Below the pieces are notes generated by a model that ran no database searches, was not told the DNA's origin, and was given only the letters and a program-made list of their open reading frames with translations. This document shows positions 11,803 to 14,667 of a stretch of DNA of 14,667 nt, in pieces (positions within the stretch are counted from its first letter, which is position 1; each line of letters starts with the position of its first letter). The DNA is from Thermus_A sp040290245 (GTDB taxonomy: Bacteria > Deinococcota > Deinococci > Deinococcales > Thermaceae): contig NZ_PSMQ01000045.1 of the NCBI RefSeq assembly GCF_040290245.1, forward strand, positions 1 through 14,667. The letters run 5' to 3'. A program made the position numbers and the translations under genes.

Positions 11803-14297
11803 TTCCCCTTTTTGACCTGGAGGAGGCCCCCAGGCGGGTGCTTTTGGTGGACGGGCACCACCTCGCCTATCGCACGTTTTTCGCCATGACCCTTACCACC
11901 TCCCGGGGGGAGCCGGTGCAGATGGTCTACGGCTTTGCCCGCAGCCTCTTAAAGGCCTTAAAAGAGGATGGGCAGGTGGTGGTCGTGGTCTTTGACGCCA
12001 AGGCCCCCTCCTTCCGCCACGAGGCCTATGAAGCCTACAAGGCGGGGCGCGCACCCACGCCGGAGGACTTTTCCCGCCAGCTCGAGAAGGTGAAAAGGCT
12101 GGTGGACCTTCTGGGCCTCTTCCGCCTGGAGGTTCCGGGCTATGAGGCGGACGACGTTTTGGGCACCCTGGCCAAGCGGGTGGAGCAAAAGGGGATGGAG
12201 GTGCGCATCCTCACGGGGGACCGGGACTTCTTCCAGCTCCTCTCCGAACGGGTATCGGTCCTCCTTCCTGATGGGACCCTGGTCACGCCCAGGTACGTCC
12301 TGGAAAAGTACGGGGTGCCCCCGGAGCGCTGGGTAGAGTTCCGCGCCCTCATGGGGGACCCTTCGGACAATATCCCTGGAGTGAAGGGCATCGGGGAGAA
12401 GACCGCCGCCCGGCTCATCCAGGAGTGGGGAAGCGTGGAGAATATCCTGAAGAATCTGGAACGGGTGAGGCCGGAATCCCTCCGCCGGAGGATAGAGGAG
12501 AACCTAGAGGCTTTGCGGCTCTCTTTGGACCTGGCCCGCATCCGTACCGACCTTCCCCTGGAGGTGGACTTTAAGGCTATGCGCCGGCGAAGCCCTGACC
12601 GGGAGGGGCTTAAGGCCTTCCTCGAGGCCCTGGAGTTCGGAAGCCTCCTGCACGAGTTTGGGCTTTTGGGAGGTGAGAAGCCTTTGGAGGAGGCCCCTTG
12701 GCCCCCTCCGGCAGGGGCCTTCGTAGGGTTCGTCCTCTCCCGGAAGGAGCCCATGTGGGCGGAGCTTAAGGCCCTGGCGGCGGCCTCCCAGGGCCGGCTT
12801 CACCGGGCTCCCGATCCCGCAGGGGGGCTTGGCGATCTGAAGGAGGCCCGGGGGCTTCTCGCCAAGGATCTGGCGGTTCTGGCCCTGAGGGAGGGGATGG
12901 CCTTGGACCCCACGGACGACCCCCTCCTTGTGGCCTACCTCCTGGACCCGGCCAACACCAACCCCGAGGGGGTGGCCAGACGGTACGGGGGCGAGTTCAC
13001 CGAGGACGCGGGCGGAAGGGCCCTTCTTTCCGAACGGCTTTTCCTCACGCTTTTCCCCAGGCTTTCTGAAAAACTCCTATGGCTTTACCAGGAGGTGGAA
13101 CGCCCCCTCTCCCGGGTTCTGGCCCACATGGAGGCCCGGGGGGTGCGGCTGGACGTACGGTTTCTGGAGGCCCTCTCCCTCGAGGTGGAAAAGGAGATGG
13201 AGCGGCTGGAAGGGGAGGTCTTCCGCCTGGCGGGCCACCCCTTTAACCTGAACTCCCGCGACCAGCTGGAGACCGTCCTCTTTGACGAGCTGGGCCTCAC
13301 CCCGGTGGGCCGGACGGAGAAGACGGGCAAGCGCTCCACCGCCCAAGGGGCTTTGGAGATGCTCCGGGGTGCCCATCCCATCGTGGAGCTGATCCTCCAG
13401 TACCGGGAGCTATTCAAGCTTAAAAGCACCTATCTGGACCCCCTGCCCCGGCTCATCCATCCCAGGACGGGCCGGCTCCACACCCGCTTTAACCAGACGG
13501 CCACCGCCACGGGAAGGCTGAGCAGCTCCGACCCTAACCTCCAGAACATCCCCGTCCGCACCCCCTTAGGCCAGCGCATCCGGGAGGCCTTTGTGGCGGA
13601 GGAGGGGCATCTTCTGCTGGTGGCGGACTACTCCCAGATTGAGCTTAGGGTCCTCGCCCACCTCTCGGGGGACGAGAATTTGCAGCGGGTCTTCCGGGAG
13701 GGAAAGGATGTCCACACCGAGACCGCCGCGTGGATGTTCGGCCTGGATCCGGCCTTGGTGGATTCCTCCATGCGCCGGGCGGCCAAGACGGTGAATTTCG
13801 GCGTTCTTTACGGGATGTCCGCGCACCGCCTTTCCCTCGAGCTCGGCCTGGACTACAAGGAGGCCGAGGCCTTCATCGAACGCTACTTCCAAAGCTTTCC
13901 CAAGGTGCGGGCCTGGATTGAGAGGACCTTGGAGGAAGGGCGGACGAGGGGGTACGTGGAGACGCTTTTCGGAAGAAGGCGGTACGTGCCCGACCTGGCC
14001 TCCAGGGTCCGATCGGTCCGGGAGGCGGCCGAGCGCATGGCCTTCAACATGCCCGTCCAGGGCACCGCCGCCGACCTGATGAAGATCGCCATGGTCAAGC
14101 TCTTCCCTAAGCTAAAGCCCTTGGGAGCCCACCTCCTCCTCCAGGTGCACGACGAGCTGGTCCTGGAGGTGCCCGAGGCCCGGGTGGAGGAGGCCCGGTC
14201 CCTGGTCAAGGAGGAGATGGAGACCGCCTACCCCCTGGAGGTGCCCCTGGAGGTGGAGGTGGGGGTGGGGCGGAACTGGCTCGAGGCCAAAGCCTGA
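11790..14297 (+). CDS. polA: DNA polymerase I (Taq-type, no proofreading)
   Basis: This is family A polymerase for Okazaki-fragment maturation and repair. The 835 aa comprise a 5' nuclease domain (about 1-292: VDGHHLAYR 20-28, FDAKAPSFRHEAYEAYKAGR 68-87, YEADD 118-122, LTGDRDFFQL 141-150, GDPSDNIPGVKGIGEKTA 189-206), a degenerate 3'-5' exonuclease-like domain (about 300-425) without the Asp-x-Glu metal motif, and the polymerase domain. Motif A is ADYSQIELR with Asp613, motif B RRAAKTVNFGVLYG with Lys666 and Phe670, and motif C QVHDELVLE with Asp788/Glu789, each three positions beyond the Taq numbers. Phe670 predicts discrimination against dideoxynucleotides. The start could be ATG 11790 (aligning with Tth and Taq MExx/MRxM-PLF) or GTG 11799, which gives a GTGA overlap with the upstream stop and resembles T. 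filiformis. Confidence 0.98.
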   Translation: MEGVIPLFDLEEAPRRVLLVDGHHLAYRTFFAMTLTTSRGEPVQMVYGFARSLLKALKEDGQVVVVVFDAKAPSFRHEAYEAYKAGRAPTPEDFSRQLEKVKRLVDLLGLFRLEVPGYEADDVLGTLAKRVEQKGMEVRILTGDRDFFQLLSERVSVLLPDGTLVTPRYVLEKYGVPPERWVEFRALMGDPSDNIPGVKGIGEKTAARLIQEWGSVENILKNLERVRPESLRRRIEENLEALRLSLDLARIRTDLPLEVDFKAMRRRSPDREGLKAFLEALEFGSLLHEFGLLGGEKPLEEAPWPPPAGAFVGFVLSRKEPMWAELKALAAASQGRLHRAPDPAGGLGDLKEARGLLAKDLAVLALREGMALDPTDDPLLVAYLLDPANTNPEGVARRYGGEFTEDAGGRALLSERLFLTLFPRLSEKLLWLYQEVERPLSRVLAHMEARGVRLDVRFLEALSLEVEKEMERLEGEVFRLAGHPFNLNSRDQLETVLFDELGLTPVGRTEKTGKRSTAQGALEMLRGAHPIVELILQYRELFKLKSTYLDPLPRLIHPRTGRLHTRFNQTATATGRLSSSDPNLQNIPVRTPLGQRIREAFVAEEGHLLLVADYSQIELRVLAHLSGDENLQRVFREGKDVHTETAAWMFGLDPALVDSSMRRAAKTVNFGVLYGMSAHRLSLELGLDYKEAEAFIERYFQSFPKVRAWIERTLEEGRTRGYVETLFGRRRYVPDLASRVRSVREAAERMAFNMPVQGTAADLMKIAMVKLFPKLKPLGAHLLLQVHDELVLEVPEARVEEARSLVKEEMETAYPLEVPLEVEVGVGRNWLEAKA

Positions 14298-14309
14298 TTC
14301 CGGTATAGT
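14281..14309 (+). promoter_or_regulatory. Promoter for glmM, positioned for a leaderless mRNA
   Basis: TATAGT (14304-14309) lies seven bases before the glmM ATG; a weak TCGAGG (14281-14286) stands 17 bases upstream as the -35. The bases between the -10 and the ATG are GACCCCC, with no Shine-Dalgarno sequence, so transcription should start at or next to the start codon. Such leaderless starts are common in Thermus and Deinococcus. Confidence 0.6.
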
Positions 14310-14316
14310 GACCCCC

Positions 14317-14667
14317 ATGAGGCGCTACTTCGGCACCGATGGTGTCCGCGGCGTGGCCGGCGAGCCTCCCCTCACCCCGGACTTTGTTTTGCGGCTCGGC
14401 CAGGCGGTGGGGGCCTACCTCCGAAAGGCGAGCCCCCGGCCGGTGGTCCTCCTCGGCAAAGACACCCGGCTTTCCTCCGACCTCCTCGAAGCCGCCTTGG
14501 CGGCAGGCCTCATGAGCCAAGGGGTGCGGGTGGAGCACCTGGGCATTCTGCCCACCCCTGGGGTGGCCCACCTAACCCGGGCGCTTAAGGCGACGGCGGG
14601 GGCGATGATCTCTGCAAGCCACAACCCCTACCAGGACAACGGCATCAAGTTCTTTGGGCCCACCGGC
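14317..14667 (+). CDS. glmM: Phosphoglucosamine mutase, 3'-truncated by the window end
   Basis: GlmM interconverts glucosamine-6-phosphate and glucosamine-1-phosphate on the way to UDP-GlcNAc for peptidoglycan. The 117 visible residues start MRRYFGTDGVRGVAGEP, the standard GlmM N-terminus, and include LLGKDTRLSSDLLEAAL (45-61), the phosphoserine loop GAMISASHNPYQDNGIKFFG (95-114) with catalytic Ser101, and ILPTPGVAHL (77-86). The GTDGVRG start and ISASHNP loop fit GlmM better than general phosphomannomutases. There is no ribosome binding site before the ATG; the promoter placement suggests leaderless initiation. It is separated from polA by 19 bases and likely starts a new transcript. Confidence 0.95.
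   Translation, partial: MRRYFGTDGVRGVAGEPPLTPDFVLRLGQAVGAYLRKASPRPVVLLGKDTRLSSDLLEAALAAGLMSQGVRVEHLGILPTPGVAHLTRALKATAGAMISASHNPYQDNGIKFFGPTG

Noticed and set aside
743..14285. The palindrome CTCGAG occurs about 25 times, roughly five times the count expected from base composition, suggesting a highly iterated palindrome or modification signal.
   Set aside because: Every copy I checked reads in frame as the Leu-Glu codon pair CTC GAG. By hand count about 25 of some 80 Leu-Glu pairs use it, which is about what Thermus codon preferences would give. No extra signal is needed.

Overview
The window is 14.7 kb of very GC-rich, almost gap-free chromosome from a member of the genus Thermus (Deinococcota). 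The clearest evidence is a full-length Taq-type DNA polymerase I. From memory, its sequence is closer to the T. filiformis enzyme than to the T. aquaticus or T. thermophilus ones. Gfh1, a Gre-family factor restricted to the Thermus/Deinococcus lineage, supports this, as do a Thermus-like LysS and a likely leaderless promoter. Everything I can identify is core housekeeping. I see no prophage, IS element, CRISPR array, tRNA, rRNA or obvious foreign island, and no gene-free stretch over 100 bases.

Layout from left to right. (1) Positions 1-2282, plus strand: the 3' part of a chorismate-utilising synthase fused to a glutamine amidotransferase, overlapped by a PabC-like class IV PLP enzyme. Together they look like a p-aminobenzoate (folate) pair. 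(2) 2368-2841, plus strand: greA with its own likely promoter and a GC-rich leader containing repeats. (3) 10426-2849, minus strand: ten tightly packed genes, nfeD - floA - 124-aa membrane-anchored protein - phoH - ybeY - dgkA - 120-aa Cys4 protein - gfh1 - lysS - CDF metal transporter. Most junctions overlap or are under 10 bases apart. The only gap, 60 bases before gfh1, is preceded by a good promoter, so gfh1-lysS-CDF can probably be transcribed separately. (4) 10448-14297, plus strand: aroE - yigZ/IMPACT - polA, all overlapping. (5) 14317 to the end, plus strand: the 5' part of glmM behind a promoter placed for leaderless transcription.

Functional themes. The nfeD-floA-X-phoH-ybeY-dgkA block mirrors the Bacillus order (yqeZ-yqfA-...-phoH-yqfG-dgkA) and combines membrane-microdomain proteins with RNA/ribosome maturation factors and a lipid kinase. 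gfh1-lysS sits where many Firmicutes carry greA-lysS, so an anti-Gre factor appears to occupy a classical greA site, while true greA lies about 2.3 kb away in a convergent unit. The least understood genes are the 124-aa and 120-aa proteins. I do not see a clearly new multi-gene system; the best leads are these two proteins, the Gre/Gfh1 arrangement, the mixed signature of the chorismate enzyme and the leader/promoter architecture.
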